64,000 nt of DNA from Pseudomonas lurida (GTDB taxonomy: Bacteria > Pseudomonadota > Gammaproteobacteria > Pseudomonadales > Pseudomonadaceae). The DNA is taken from assembly GCF_013522705.1 (NCBI RefSeq), contig NZ_JAAMRE010000006.1, forward strand, positions 62,001 through 126,000, given 5' to 3'. This document shows, one piece after another, positions 18,253 through 27,459 of the stretch. The stretch's first letter is position 1; the number at the start of each line of letters is the position of its first letter. The position numbers were made by a program, and so were the translations under genes. The notes under the pieces were generated by a model that saw only the letters and a program-made list of their open reading frames with translations, was not told where the DNA came from and made no database searches.

Positions 18253-19179
18253 ATGAAACGATTGCATGTGATCGACTCCCACACCGGCGGCGAACCTACG
18301 CGCCTGGTACTCAGCGGCTTCCCGTCGCTGACCGGCGCCAGTATCGCCGCGCAGCTGGAGTGCTTACGCAGCGAGCATGACCAATGGCGCCGCGCCTGCC
18401 TGCTGGAGCCGCGTGGTAACGATGTACTGGTCGGCGCGCTGTATTGCGAGCCGGTTACGCCAGGCGCCACCTGCGGCGTGATCTTCTTCAACAACGCCGG
18501 CTACCTGGGCATGTGCGGCCACGGCACCATCGGCCTGGTCAACTCGCTGCACCACCTGGGGCGTATCGCACCGGGGGTGCACACCATCGACACGCCGGTA
18601 GGCCCGGTAGCGGCGACATTGCACGAAGACGGCGCGGTGACCCTGCGCAATGTGCCGGCTTATCGCTTTCGCCAACAGGTGCCGGTGGACGTGCCGGGCC
18701 ACGGCGTGGTCAAGGGCGATATCGCCTGGGGTGGCAATTGGTTTTTCCTGGTCAGCGAACATGGCAAGGCCTTGGAGATGGATAACGTCGACGCTATCAC
18801 CGAGTACACCTGGGCGATGCTCAAGGCCCTGGAAAACCAGGGTATCCACGGTGCCGACGGCGCATTGATCGACCATGTCGAGCTGTTCGCCGACGACGCC
18901 CACGCCGACAGTCGCAACTTCGTGATGTGCCCCGGCAAGGCCTACGACCGCTCGCCCTGCGGCACCGGCACCAGCGCCAAACTCGCTTGCCTGGCCGCCG
19001 ATGGAACACTCAGGCCCGGCCAGGTATGGACCCAGGCCAGCATCACCGGCAGCCAATTCAATGGCCAGTACGAGTGGGAGGGCGAGCGCGTCATCCCCTT
19101 TATCACCGGTCGCGCCTATATGACCGCCGACAGCGTGCTGCTGATCGACGAGCAAGACCCTTTCGCCTGGGGCATTTGA
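18253..19179 (+). CDS. lhpA: 4-hydroxyproline 2-epimerase
   Basis: A 308-residue proline racemase-family enzyme converting trans-4-hydroxy-L-proline to cis-4-hydroxy-D-proline, the first catabolic step. Both catalytic cysteines are present: Cys88 in GMCGHGTIG and Cys236 in [10 protein letters not shown]. Two Cys, rather than the Cys/Thr pair of dehydratases, mark a true racemase or epimerase. ATG at 18253 is preceded by TTGGAGCGACTG; the TTG twelve bases upstream is part of that leader. It lies between the permease and the deaminase gene. Assignment to hydroxyproline rather than proline follows from the neighbours. Confidence 0.93.
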   Translation: MKRLHVIDSHTGGEPTRLVLSGFPSLTGASIAAQLECLRSEHDQWRRACLLEPRGNDVLVGALYCEPVTPGATCGVIFFNNAGYLGMCGHGTIGLVNSLHHLGRIAPGVHTIDTPVGPVAATLHEDGAVTLRNVPAYRFRQQVPVDVPGHGVVKGDIAWGGNWFFLVSEHGKALEMDNVDAITEYTWAMLKALENQGIHGADGALIDHVELFADDAHADSRNFVMCPGKAYDRSPCGTGTSAKLACLAADGTLRPGQVWTQASITGSQFNGQYEWEGERVIPFITGRAYMTADSVLLIDEQDPFAWGI

Positions 19180-19209
19180 GCCCCCCATTTGACTTGAAGG
19201 AGTACAACC

Positions 19210-20157
19210 ATGAGCGACAACATTTTTACCGGCTGCATCCCTGCCCTGATGACCCCGTGCACCGCCCAGCGCCAACCTGACTTCGACGCACTGGTCGCTA
19301 AAGGCCGCGAACTGATCGAAGCCGGCATGAGCGCAGTGGTGTACTGCGGCTCCATGGGCGACTGGCCGTTGCTCACCGAAGCCCAGCGCCAGGAAGGCGT
19401 GGCGCGGCTAGTGGCGGCTGGAGTGCCGACCATTGTCGGTACGGGTGCGGTCAATAGCCGCGAAGCGGTGGCTCACGCCGCCCACGCCGCCCACGTCGGC
19501 GCCCACGGCCTGATGGTGATTCCCCGCGTGTTGTCGCGTGGCGCATCCGCCACCGCACAGAAGGCGCACTTCTCGGCAATCCTCAAGGCTGCGCCCGAGT
19601 TGCCGGCCGTGATCTATAACAGCCCTTACTACGGCTTCGCCACCCGCGCCGAGCTGTTCTTCGAACTGCGCCGCGAACACCCGAACCTGATCGGCTTCAA
19701 GGAATTCGGCGGTGGCGCGGACCTGCGCTATGCCGCCGAACACATCACTTCCCAGGACGACCGCGTAACCCTGATGGTGGGCGTGGACACCCAGGTGGTG
19801 CATGGCTTCGTCAACTGTAACGCCACCGGCGCCATCACCGGCATCGGCAACGCGCTGCCACGAGAAGTGCTGCACCTGGTGGCGCTGAGCAAACAGGCGG
19901 CCAAGGGCGATGCCAAGGCCCGGCGCCTGGCCCGCGAACTGGAAAGCGCCCTGGCGGTGTTGTCGTCGTTTGATGAGGGCTGCGACCTGGTGCTGTATTA
20001 CAAGCACCTGATGGTGCTCAACGGCGACAAGGGCTACGACCTGCACTTCAATGAGACCGACGTGCTCAGCGAGGCTCAGCGGCGTTACGCCGAGCAGCAG
20101 TTCGCACTGTTTCGCCAGTGGTACGCCAACTGGTCGGCCGAGCAGAACCGCGCCTGA
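19210..20157 (+). CDS. lhpC: 1-pyrroline-4-hydroxy-2-carboxylate deaminase (DapA superfamily)
   Basis: A 315-residue dihydrodipicolinate synthase-like TIM barrel. The Schiff-base Lys164 ([10 protein letters not shown]) and Tyr136 (VIYNSPYYG) are visible. In hydroxyproline catabolism this enzyme deaminates the pyrroline product of D-hydroxyproline oxidation to alpha-ketoglutarate semialdehyde. Downstream of the epimerase by 30 bp with TTGAAGGAGTACAACC before ATG. Without context it could be another DapA-family lyase, but epimerase, semialdehyde dehydrogenase and FAD dehydrogenase genes on either side make the role clear. Confidence 0.9.
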   Translation: MSDNIFTGCIPALMTPCTAQRQPDFDALVAKGRELIEAGMSAVVYCGSMGDWPLLTEAQRQEGVARLVAAGVPTIVGTGAVNSREAVAHAAHAAHVGAHGLMVIPRVLSRGASATAQKAHFSAILKAAPELPAVIYNSPYYGFATRAELFFELRREHPNLIGFKEFGGGADLRYAAEHITSQDDRVTLMVGVDTQVVHGFVNCNATGAITGIGNALPREVLHLVALSKQAAKGDAKARRLARELESALAVLSSFDEGCDLVLYYKHLMVLNGDKGYDLHFNETDVLSEAQRRYAEQQFALFRQWYANWSAEQNRA

Positions 20158-20215
20158 GTGCGCACGCGCCGCCGTGATCGGCACGGCGGCCCTTCCTATT
20201 TTCCAGGACGATCCT

Positions 20216-21787
20216 ATGACTTTGACGGGCCAAATGCTGATCGGTCAGCATCCTCTGCGCGGCAGCGGCACCGCATTCCGCGCCATCAACCCCGCCACCG
20301 ACACGCCGCTGGAGCCAGCCTACGCGGGCGGCGATGCTGCGCATGTCGAGCAGGCCTGCGCCTTGGCGTGGGCAGCGTTCGATACCTATCGAGAAACGTC
20401 GCTGATGGCTCGCGCGGCATTTCTTGAAGCCATCGCCGAGCAAATCGAAGCCTTGGGCGACGTGTTGATCGAGCGCGCCGCTGCCGAAACCGGCCTGCCA
20501 CGCCCGCGTCTTCAAGGTGAGCGCGGCCGCACCTGCGCCCAGCTGCGTACCTTCGCGCGCACCGTGCGTGCCGGCGAGTGGCTGGATGTGCGGGTCGACA
20601 GCGCCCAGCCCGAACGCGAGCCCTTGCCGCGCCCGGACCTGCGTCAGCGCCACATCGCACTGGGCCCGGTGGCCGTGTTCGGCGCGAGTAATTTCCCCCT
20701 TGCCTTTTCCGTGGCCGGCGGCGATACCGCCTCAGCGCTCGCCGCCGGTTGCCCGGTGATCGTCAAGGCGCACAACGCACACCCCGGCACCAGCGAGCTG
20801 GTGGGCCGCGCCATTGCCAGGGCGGTGGCGGCGTGCAGTCTGCCGGAGGGGGTATTTTCGCTGCTCTACGACAGCGGTTATGACCTGGGCATTGCGCTGG
20901 TCAGCGACTCACGCATCAAGGCCGTGGGCTTTACCGGTTCGCGCAGTGGCGGTATGGCGTTGTGTCGTGCCGCCCAGGCACGCCCGGAGCCGATTCCGGT
21001 GTATGCGGAAATGAGTTCGATCAACCCGGTGTACCTGTTTCCAGCGGCACTGGCGGCGCGCGGTGACGCGCTGGCCCAGGGGTTTGTTGCCTCACTGACC
21101 CAGGGCGCCGGGCAGTTCTGCACCAACCCCGGAGTGGTAGTCGCCATTCAAGGGCCGGCATTGCAGCGCTTTGTTCAGGTGGCGAGCGACTCACTGCAGC
21201 ACTGCGCCGCGCAGACGATGCTCAGCCCTGGAATCTTCCAGGCCTATCAGCGAGGCGCGAGCGCATTGGCCGACCATGCCGAGGTCGCCGCCACCGGCAA
21301 AGCCGCGCAGGGCCCCAACCAGGGCCAGGCGCGTATGTGTGTTACCCAGGCCGACGCTTTCCTGGCCAACCCGGCACTCCAGGCCGAAGTGTTCGGCGCG
21401 ACTTCATTGGTGATCGCCTGCACTGACAGCGCGCAAGTGCGTCAGGTCAGCGAGCACCTCGAAGGCCAGCTCACAGCCACGCTGCATCTGGACGAAGCCG
21501 ACCTGGCTGACGCCCGCTCATTGTTGCCGTTGCTGGAGCGCAAGGCCGGTCGCCTGCTGGTGAACGGCTGGCCGACCGGCGTGGAAGTGTGCGACGCCAT
21601 GGTGCATGGCGGGCCGTTCCCAGCCACGTCGGACTCGCGCACCACCTCAGTGGGCACGGCGGCGATCCAGCGCTTCCTGCGGCCGGTGTGCTACCAGGAC
21701 TTCCCTGACGCCTTGCTGCCTGCAGCACTGCGGCATGACAACCCGCTGCTGCTGCGGCGGCTGCTCGACGGGCAGAGAGAGGCCTAG
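20216..21787 (+). CDS. Alpha-ketoglutarate semialdehyde dehydrogenase
   Basis: A 523-residue aldehyde dehydrogenase. Catalytic Cys302 ([10 protein letters not shown]) and Glu265 (AEMSSINP) are present, together with the NADP-binding region [23 protein letters not shown]. The long form with [11 protein letters not shown] is typical of 2,5-dioxovalerate dehydrogenases, which oxidise alpha-ketoglutarate semialdehyde to 2-oxoglutarate and feed the TCA cycle. The ATG at 20216 has CCAGGA eight bases upstream; 55 upstream in-frame codons overlap the deaminase gene. The FAD dehydrogenase gene follows after 3 bp. Confidence 0.92.
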   Translation: MTLTGQMLIGQHPLRGSGTAFRAINPATDTPLEPAYAGGDAAHVEQACALAWAAFDTYRETSLMARAAFLEAIAEQIEALGDVLIERAAAETGLPRPRLQGERGRTCAQLRTFARTVRAGEWLDVRVDSAQPEREPLPRPDLRQRHIALGPVAVFGASNFPLAFSVAGGDTASALAAGCPVIVKAHNAHPGTSELVGRAIARAVAACSLPEGVFSLLYDSGYDLGIALVSDSRIKAVGFTGSRSGGMALCRAAQARPEPIPVYAEMSSINPVYLFPAALAARGDALAQGFVASLTQGAGQFCTNPGVVVAIQGPALQRFVQVASDSLQHCAAQTMLSPGIFQAYQRGASALADHAEVAATGKAAQGPNQGQARMCVTQADAFLANPALQAEVFGATSLVIACTDSAQVRQVSEHLEGQLTATLHLDEADLADARSLLPLLERKAGRLLVNGWPTGVEVCDAMVHGGPFPATSDSRTTSVGTAAIQRFLRPVCYQDFPDALLPAALRHDNPLLLRRLLDGQREA

Positions 21788-21790
21788 CCG

Positions 21791-23041
21791 ATGAACCGTA
21801 CGGATATCGTGGTGGTCGGCGCCGGCATTATCGGCGTGGCCTGCGCGTTGCAAATGGCGCGTCAGGGCCGCCAGGTAGTAATCGTCGACCCGCAGGCGCC
21901 AGGCATGGGCGCCTCCTATGGCAACGCCGGGCACCTGGCGACCGAGCAGGTGTTTCCGATTGCCGACCGCTCGATTCTCAAGCGCTTGCCCGCCATGCTG
22001 CTGGACCCCATGGGCCCGCTGCGTCTGGACTGGCGCTACCTGCCCCGCGCCCTGCCCTGGTTTACGCGCCTGTTGCTCAACCTGCGCCCGGCGCCTTACC
22101 AGCGCACGGTGGCCGGCCTTCGTGCGCTCAACGAGCATAGCCTGGGCGCCTGGCAGCGCTTGCTGGCCAGCCTGGAGCGGACGCGGCTGATGCGCCAGGA
22201 CGGCTCACTGTTGGTGTTCGAACGGGCTGAGTCGCGGGCGGATATCCAAGCGTTGCAGCATCGAATGCAGCAACAAAACGTGCCGGTGGAATTCTGGCCT
22301 GCCGAGGCGATTCGCGAAGCGGCGCCGCAGTTGAGCGAACGCCTGCTAGGGGGACTGTTTTTCCCGGCCACCGGGCATTTTCTCGACCCGTTCCAGGTGG
22401 TGGGCGAACTGGTCAGCGCCGCCGAGGCTGCGGGCGTGCAGTTTCTCCAGCGCCGTGTGGTCAGCGGGCAAGTCGATGCCGAAGGCGTCTGCCTGTTCAC
22501 CGACCAGGCGCCGCTGCTGGCGCGTCAGGCGCTGATTGCCTGCGGTGCGCATTCGGCCAGCCTGACGGCGGCGCTGACCGGCAAACAGGTGCCGTTGGAC
22601 ACCGAGCGCGGCTACCACCTGATGCTGCCCCATGAGCATCAGCGCCTGCCGTTCGCCGTGACCTCCCTGGAGCGTAAATTTATCATGACCCCCATGGCCG
22701 GCGGCCTGCGGCTGGCCGGTACGGTGGAGTTCGCCGGGCTTGAACGCCCCGCCAATATGCAGCGCGCCTGGCAGTTACAACGGTTGAGCCACGGCCTGTT
22801 CCGTGAGGAATTGGACGTCAAGGGTGCGACCCCGTGGATGGGCTTTCGGCCGTCGCTGCCCGACTCGCTGCCGATCATCGATCGGGTGGCTGACGGCAAG
22901 GTACTGTTGGCGTTCGGGCATCAGCACCTGGGCTTGACCCAGGCGGCGGTGACGGCGGAGCTGGTGGCCGGGCTGGCGGCAGGCACGCCGATGCCAGCGG
23001 GGTTGCCGGCCCTGGCGCCTTATCGGCTGGAGCGTTTTTAG
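21791..23041 (+). CDS. FAD-dependent D-hydroxyproline dehydrogenase (single-chain type)
   Basis: A 416-residue DadA/DAO-family flavoprotein. The N-terminal dinucleotide motif VVVGAGIIGVACALQMARQG binds FAD, and the C-terminal FAD-closing segment is LLAFGHQHLGLTQAAVTAELV. In this operon it should oxidise cis-4-hydroxy-D-proline to the pyrroline substrate of the deaminase. Pseudomonas aeruginosa uses a three-subunit enzyme; here one polypeptide is present and no ferredoxin-like subunits are seen, so it is the single-chain type described for P. putida. It starts 3 bp after the semialdehyde dehydrogenase stop and is the last gene of the operon. Confidence 0.87.
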   Translation: MNRTDIVVVGAGIIGVACALQMARQGRQVVIVDPQAPGMGASYGNAGHLATEQVFPIADRSILKRLPAMLLDPMGPLRLDWRYLPRALPWFTRLLLNLRPAPYQRTVAGLRALNEHSLGAWQRLLASLERTRLMRQDGSLLVFERAESRADIQALQHRMQQQNVPVEFWPAEAIREAAPQLSERLLGGLFFPATGHFLDPFQVVGELVSAAEAAGVQFLQRRVVSGQVDAEGVCLFTDQAPLLARQALIACGAHSASLTAALTGKQVPLDTERGYHLMLPHEHQRLPFAVTSLERKFIMTPMAGGLRLAGTVEFAGLERPANMQRAWQLQRLSHGLFREELDVKGATPWMGFRPSLPDSLPIIDRVADGKVLLAFGHQHLGLTQAAVTAELVAGLAAGTPMPAGLPALAPYRLERF

Positions 23042-23050
23042 CGGCGAGTG

Positions 23051-23965
23051 TCAGGCCGGATGACCTGCGGCGTTGAACAATCCGTCGGCCATCGCCTGGA
23101 TTTCATCCGCCATCCATAACCTTCCTAGCCATTCGGACGGGATCGCCGTGAGCCCGTAATAGGCGCCGGCCAATTGACCGACTATGGCGGCGGTGGTATC
23201 GGCATCATCGCCCAGGTTGGCCGCCGCCAGCACTGCATCGGCATAGCTGTCGGTGTGATGAAAGCACCACAAGGCAGCTTCCAGGGAAGCCACCGAATAG
23301 CCCGAGCCGACAATCTCCGCGCCGGGTTTGTCACGGTACTCTCCCGCCGCAATAGCCTTCACCTTGGGCGTCATCAACGGTACTTCGGCCAACTGCAACA
23401 CCTTCGCTTTCGACGCGCCGCCGAGGGCATTACAGATGGTCTGCGCCAGCACCAGACAGCAGTCAATCGCTTCCTGGGCGGCGTGGGTGGTGCGGGAACT
23501 GTCGGCGCTGAAGGTGTGCACGTTTTGCAGGTCCGGGTAATAAAACAACACCACAGGCGCCAGGCGCATCATCGAGCCGTTGCCGGCCGAATAGGGATCG
23601 GTTGAGCCGGCGAAAGGGTTGCCGGTGTTCTGGAACAGCGTCAGCGCCTCGCGTACGGTCATGCCGATATCGAAACAGTCTCCGGTTGAACTAAGGTAGC
23701 CCCACTGCCACCAATTGAGGTAGCGCGCCATCTGGTCACGGGCATCGAACCCGTCTTTGTGCAACAGGCTCTCGGCCAGGCACAGGGCCATGGAGGTATC
23801 GTCCGTCCACTGCCCCGGCTTGAGATTGAACGGCCCGCCGCCGACCATATCGGTGATCGGCGTAAAACTGCCCCGGCGCTTGAACTCCAGGGTGGTCCCC
23901 ACAGCATCGCCGCAGGCCAGGCCCAGCAAGCTGCCACGGTAGCGGTCCTTCAGGGTTAACGACAT
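23051..23965 (-). CDS. ADP-ribosylglycohydrolase family protein
   Basis: A 304-residue member of the DraG-like family, which removes ADP-ribose from modified proteins or small molecules. Metal-binding motifs are intact: GDAVGTTLEF, GQWTDDTSMALCLAESLL, GNGSMMRLAP and LGDDADTTAAIVGQLAGA. ATG at 23965 is chosen because GAGGAG lies five bases upstream; a GTG two codons earlier is weaker. It is convergent with the hydroxyproline operon (9 bp apart). No ADP-ribosyltransferase gene or DarT-like partner is adjacent, so its target is unknown. Confidence 0.9.
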   Translation of the reverse strand: MSLTLKDRYRGSLLGLACGDAVGTTLEFKRRGSFTPITDMVGGGPFNLKPGQWTDDTSMALCLAESLLHKDGFDARDQMARYLNWWQWGYLSSTGDCFDIGMTVREALTLFQNTGNPFAGSTDPYSAGNGSMMRLAPVVLFYYPDLQNVHTFSADSSRTTHAAQEAIDCCLVLAQTICNALGGASKAKVLQLAEVPLMTPKVKAIAAGEYRDKPGAEIVGSGYSVASLEAALWCFHHTDSYADAVLAAANLGDDADTTAAIVGQLAGAYYGLTAIPSEWLGRLWMADEIQAMADGLFNAAGHPA

Positions 23966-24001
23966 CGGCACTCCTCGGGAAAATTCCTGACGGTGGTCAT
24001 G

Positions 24002-25012
24002 CTACTTGATCAGGCGTTTCTCTTTCGAGGGGCGGTATCCGAAGTAGGCGCTGTAACACTTGCTGAAATGGCTCGGCGAGACAAACCCACACGCTACCAG
24101 CACTTCCACTTGCGACAGCTCGGTGTGCTGCAGCAAACGCCGCGCTTCGGTTACGCGCAGTTCCATGTAGTAGCGCTGCGGCGTGGTGCCCAATTGCTCC
24201 TTGAACAGGCGTTCGAGCTGACGTCGCGAGCGGCCGGCGTAGACTGCCAACTGGTCGAGTTCCAGCGGTTCTTCGAGGTTGGCGTCCATCAGCTTGACCA
24301 CTTCGCGCAGCGGCGCGCTGACGCTGATGTTTTCAGTCGGTTTGATGCGCCGGTAACGCGACTCTTCAAACGCCAGGATGTCTTCAATGCCTTCGACCAG
24401 CGCCTTGCCGTGCAGGCTCTTGATCCAGTCCAACGCCATATGGAACGCACCGGAGGGGCTCGACGCGGTGAGGCGGTCGCGGTCGATCACAAAGGGTTCG
24501 CTGGTGACCTTGGCGGCCTTGGACACCTCGGCCAGCGCCGGGCGGTGCTCCGGGTGAATGGCACACTGATAGCCCTGCAACAGCCCGGCACGGCCGAGAA
24601 ACCAAGAGCCGTTCCACAACCCGGCCAGGCTCACGCCCATCTCGGCGGCGCTGCGCAGCAGGTGGATGAAGTCGTCACTGGCCTTGAGTTCGGTACGAAA
24701 GCCGCCGCAGATCACCAACAGGTCGAGGTCGTGCAGCACAGCGGCGTCAAGGCGGGCGTCCGGTCGAATCACCAGGCCGAGGTCGCTGATGACCTCGCCC
24801 TCGTCGCAGCCGAACGTGCGTGAGGCGAACAGCTCGGGGCGCAGCAGGTTGGCGGTGACCAGGGTATCGAGAGTCTGGGTGAATGCGGGCAGGGAGAAAT
24901 GTTCGAGCAACAGAAACCCGACGCGGGTGACCGACGCCGGCTGCTGGGAGGTTTCGTTGAGGTAGCGCAGGTTCTTGCCCTTCATGCCACCGCTGAATTG
25001 ACGTCTTTCCAT
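24002..25012 (-). CDS. GlxA-family regulator (DJ-1/PfpI-like domain plus AraC domain)
   Basis: About 336 residues. The N-terminal half (35-210) is a DJ-1/PfpI-like, class I amidotransferase-fold domain (RVGFLLLEHFSLPAFTQTLD; LLVICGGFRTEL; LAGLWNGSWFLGRAGLL). The usual nucleophile-elbow Cys position reads AGLWNGSW, so it should be a binding rather than catalytic domain. The C-terminal AraC domain has LDQLAVYAGRSRRQLERLFKEQLG and EVLVACGFVSPSHFSKCYSAYFG. Relatives regulate arginine, carnitine and glycine betaine use. Start could be ATG 25012, GTG 25027 or ATG 24985; none has a strong ribosome site. No obvious target lies beside it. Confidence 0.85.
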   Translation of the reverse strand: MERRQFSGGMKGKNLRYLNETSQQPASVTRVGFLLLEHFSLPAFTQTLDTLVTANLLRPELFASRTFGCDEGEVISDLGLVIRPDARLDAAVLHDLDLLVICGGFRTELKASDDFIHLLRSAAEMGVSLAGLWNGSWFLGRAGLLQGYQCAIHPEHRPALAEVSKAAKVTSEPFVIDRDRLTASSPSGAFHMALDWIKSLHGKALVEGIEDILAFEESRYRRIKPTENISVSAPLREVVKLMDANLEEPLELDQLAVYAGRSRRQLERLFKEQLGTTPQRYYMELRVTEARRLLQHTELSQVEVLVACGFVSPSHFSKCYSAYFGYRPSKEKRLIK

Positions 25013-25243
25013 CGAGGGTTGGCCCACTCTTATTGTGTTGATGCCGTGGGCGCCATCTTAGGGGCAAATGCCCCGGCTGTCTCAAGCACTGATATGGAAA
25101 ATTCCGGCGGCACTCAACGCCCTCCACCATGGGGTGGCAGCCATATCTGATACGGTTTTTTCTTTGTTATCTGCGTCTGTATCGAAAAACCACCCAGGCG
25201 GACAATAGCCACCGTTTCCACTTCCCTTCCCTTCGGAGGTCCT

Positions 25244-25327
25244 ATGACCAAGATGGCACTCTTCCTGTTCGGTTTTCTGGTATTGACCATCGGCATCGGC
25301 CTGCTGGCGACCATCTCACCGGTCTGA
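25244..25327 (+). CDS. 27-residue membrane peptide
   Basis: Begins MTKMALFLFGFLVLTIGIGL and ends ATISPV, a single hydrophobic helix with a short charged start. The ribosome site is strong (CGGAGGTCCT before ATG). The stop lies four bases before the end of the opposite-strand LysE gene, convergently. No family is known to me; it may be a stand-alone membrane micropeptide or a type I toxin-like peptide. Confidence 0.6.
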   Translation: MTKMALFLFGFLVLTIGIGLLATISPV

Positions 25328-25330
25328 CAC

Positions 25331-25939
25331 CTAGCCGGCCAGGAACATCGGGTACAGCGACAAAACCAGCAAGCCGGCCATTATCCCGTTGAACAGGCGC
25401 ACCCAACGCGGCTCACGCAACAGGTTGCGCAGCCCGGTGCCGCAGCCCAACCAGACGCACACGCTGGGCAGGTTGACCACCGCGAACACCAAGGCAATGA
25501 CCAGCACATTGGTCACGTAGCCTTCGGCGGGCGTGTAGGTGGTGATGGCGCCCAACGCCATGATCCAGGCCTTGGGGTTGACCCACTGGAACGCGGCGGC
25601 GCCGAGAAACGTCATGGGTTTGCCGCGCTCGTCAGCGCTGTCGGTCATGCCGCCCGCCGTGGCGATCTTCCACGCCAGATACAGCAGATACGCGGCCCCC
25701 ACGTAACGCAGCAACGTATACGCCCAGGGAAACACCTTGAACACCTCGCCCAACCCCAACCCGACTGCAATCACCAGCAGCATAAAACCGATGCTGATGC
25801 CCAGCGCATGAGGTATGGAGCGGCGAAAACCGAAATTCACCCCCGAGGCCAGCAACATGGTGTTGTTGGGGCCGGGGGTGATCGAAGAGACAAAGGCAAA
25901 CAGCACAAAGGCCGACAGCAGACTGGAAGACATGACCAT
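25331..25939 (-). CDS. LysE-family amino acid exporter
   Basis: About 202 residues with six predicted spans. The LysE/RhtB signature is clear: SSITPGPNNTMLLASGVNFGFRRSIPH at the N-terminus (read as consecutive motifs SITPGPNNTMLL and GFRRSIPHALG) and FQWVNPKAWIMALGA in the centre. It probably exports an amino acid or a homoserine-like metabolite. ATGs at 25939 and 25933 are both possible, neither with a strong ribosome site. Convergent with the 27-residue peptide gene. No regulator is adjacent, and the substrate is unknown. Confidence 0.87.
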   Translation of the reverse strand: MVMSSSLLSAFVLFAFVSSITPGPNNTMLLASGVNFGFRRSIPHALGISIGFMLLVIAVGLGLGEVFKVFPWAYTLLRYVGAAYLLYLAWKIATAGGMTDSADERGKPMTFLGAAAFQWVNPKAWIMALGAITTYTPAEGYVTNVLVIALVFAVVNLPSVCVWLGCGTGLRNLLREPRWVRLFNGIMAGLLVLSLYPMFLAG

Positions 25940-26121
25940 CGCAAAGCATCCGAACAGGGTGGAAGGCTTACGACAGTAGTGATTTATCCCGACGAACACC
26001 CCGTACAGCCAGGCGCGGATCGAGGCATACACTTTTCCCGCACATTCCCATGCAGTTTCACAAAGCTTTCACAGATGCACGCTTAAGGTGACTCCAGTAG
26101 CTCCTAGTGAACACCCCTTTT

Positions 26122-26152
26122 AGCCCGCACCCCCCATCGCGGGCTTTTCTTT
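26122..26152 (+). terminator. Orphan plus-strand intrinsic terminator
   Basis: AGCCCGC ... GCGGGCTTTTCTTT with a C-rich 10-base loop. Nothing coding on the plus strand precedes it (the LysE gene is divergent, starting at 25939), so a short RNA from about 26040-26150 may end here. Its stem is the same GCCCGC/GCGGGC as the orphan terminator at 4406. Confidence 0.7.
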
Positions 26153-26197
26153 GCCCGGCATTTACCCACGGCATGACGCGCAACGGCGGAGACACGC

Positions 26198-26458
26198 ATG
26201 CAGGAATTGATACACGACCTGAATGGACCCCGAACAGCTCAGCAGGAACTGTTCTACGACCTGGAAGACGCAGCGGCGATGATCGGCTGGTCGGTGGTGG
26301 AACTCAAGGCTATGGCGGCGAGCGGCGCAGCACAGGCACTCACTCTGACAAAGATAGGTGACTTGCTGGCGGCCCAGCAGGACAAGCTCAACGGCTACGC
26401 CGCAGAGGTGAAACAGCAGCGCATCAAACGCTCCGACAGCGATGGCCCGCCCGAATGA
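26198..26458 (+). CDS. 86-residue hypothetical protein
   Basis: A small, hydrophilic, probably helical protein (MQELIHDLNGPRTAQQELFY; VELKAMAASGAAQALTLTKI) with no signal or membrane segment. CGGAGACACGC precedes the ATG, a fair ribosome site. It follows an orphan terminator by about 45 bp. The middle (DLEDAAAMIGWSVVELKAMA) could be a degenerate helix-turn-helix, but I would not call it a regulator. No family recognised. Confidence 0.6.
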   Translation: MQELIHDLNGPRTAQQELFYDLEDAAAMIGWSVVELKAMAASGAAQALTLTKIGDLLAAQQDKLNGYAAEVKQQRIKRSDSDGPPE

Positions 26459-26562
26459 AAACCGTGAATTCGTTCACAGTTCTGCGGACGTCGCGTTGAT
26501 GGTCAAAATGCGAGCCCATACCATTTGGCTCCACTCGGGCGCTCATCCATAGGGACATTGCC

Positions 26563-26607
26563 ATGCGCCTGCCCGGGACTGCTGACGCGCAGGCAATCAA
26601 ACATTGA
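26563..26607 (+). other. 14-codon mini-ORF leading into the next gene
   Basis: ATG CGC CTG CCC ... CAT TGA encodes MRLPGTADAQAIKH. The context before its ATG (CATTGCCATGCGCCTG) is almost repeated at the true start of the next gene (TTTGCCATGCGCCTG), and its TGA forms part of that gene's TGAGG ribosome site. It may be a translated leader or the trace of a small start-region duplication. Confidence 0.35.
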
Positions 26608-26615
26608 GGTTTGCC

Positions 26616-26996
26616 ATGCGCCTGTCCACACTTGCACCTGCCGCCGCCCTGCTCAGCCTGTTCACCCTGCCCGCCCACGCCGCCGATCTCTCGGCCCTGA
26701 CCGGCGCGCTGTCCACCGCACTGGGAGGCGCGAACACGACCAACACCGCCAACACCAACAACGCTGGCTCCTGCCAGCAACAAATCCGCGACCTGCAAGC
26801 CAACATCAACGCCGCCAACGCCAAGGGCGATACCTTGCGCGCCAGCGCATTCCAGGCGGCGCTGACGCAAACCAATAAAAGCTGCAGTAACGCCACTTAC
26901 AACACTCAAGCTCAAGTGGACACCAGCTCGCAACGCCAACAGAACGTAAACAAGGCGGCGGACGCGATCAACGCGATTGGTGGGTTGTTTAAATAA
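26616..26996 (+). CDS. Exported Asn/Thr-rich small protein, unknown function
   Basis: A 126-residue protein with a signal peptide (MRLSTLAPAAALLSLFTLPAHA, cut before ADLSA). The mature part has a low-complexity stretch GGANTTNTANTNNAGS and two Cys (SCQQQ and KSCSN) that could form a disulphide, then a Gln/Asn-rich helix ending AINAIGGLFK. Start ATG 26616 has TTGAGG upstream; a TTG at 26604 is less likely. It is followed directly by a hairpin terminator, so it is probably monocistronic. Probably periplasmic; no family recognised. Confidence 0.75.
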   Translation: MRLSTLAPAAALLSLFTLPAHAADLSALTGALSTALGGANTTNTANTNNAGSCQQQIRDLQANINAANAKGDTLRASAFQAALTQTNKSCSNATYNTQAQVDTSSQRQQNVNKAADAINAIGGLFK

Positions 26997-27004
26997 ATAA
27001 GTAC

Positions 27005-27034
27005 AGAGAAGCCTGCTCCCGAGCAGGCTTTCTC
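27005..27034 (+). terminator. Intrinsic terminator after the exported small protein
   Basis: AGAA-GCCTGCTC-CC-GAGCAGGC-TTTCT, eight perfect G+C-rich pairs plus flanking A/T pairs. It lies between convergent genes and may act in both directions. Confidence 0.8.
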
Positions 27035-27082
27035 GTTACACCGGCTCAATTGCGCAGAGCTCTGCAAACACTGAAACGCCGT

Positions 27083-27349
27083 TCATTTGTCCAGGTTCAG
27101 CAGCTCGTACATCCGCTCGCCGATCATTCCTCGCAACCAGGCAGCATGAAACTCCATTTCTTCCAAAGACGTCCCCTCGGCAAACTGGTATTCGTACACC
27201 CTGTCCTTCGGTCCCTGAAACACAACACTGAAATAGCCATTTCGGTCATAGGCAGCGAGCACATAGGGCCGCATGGAAAAGATGTCGCTGAATGGCACGC
27301 TTAATTCGGTGGGTTTACGCCCGCGACGGCTGACGATAAGGGTGAGCAC
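27083..27349 (-). CDS. 88-residue hypothetical protein
   Basis: A small soluble protein from a GTG start: LTLIVSRRGRKPTELSVPFS, then MRPYVLAAYDRNGYFSVVFQ and a C-terminal helix AAWLRGMIGERMYELLNLDK. The beta-rich first half and helical second half look like a real fold. No strong ribosome site is visible, so the start is uncertain. It sits alone between a terminator and the tRNA-Cys terminator. No family recognised. Confidence 0.6.
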   Translation of the reverse strand: MLTLIVSRRGRKPTELSVPFSDIFSMRPYVLAAYDRNGYFSVVFQGPKDRVYEYQFAEGTSLEEMEFHAAWLRGMIGERMYELLNLDK

Positions 27350-27459
27350 GCGCTGGTTTTCGCCAGGCTCCAGTGCGCCGCGAGGACAGTACCACCGTTG
27401 AATGATCTCAGTGTTCCAGGATCGCCCACATTAACGGCCCTGACAAAATCAACAGGCAC

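Noticed and set aside
26198..26458. Helix-turn-helix regulator or antitoxin
   Set aside because: Only a vague helical pattern is visible; there is no adjacent toxin-like gene.
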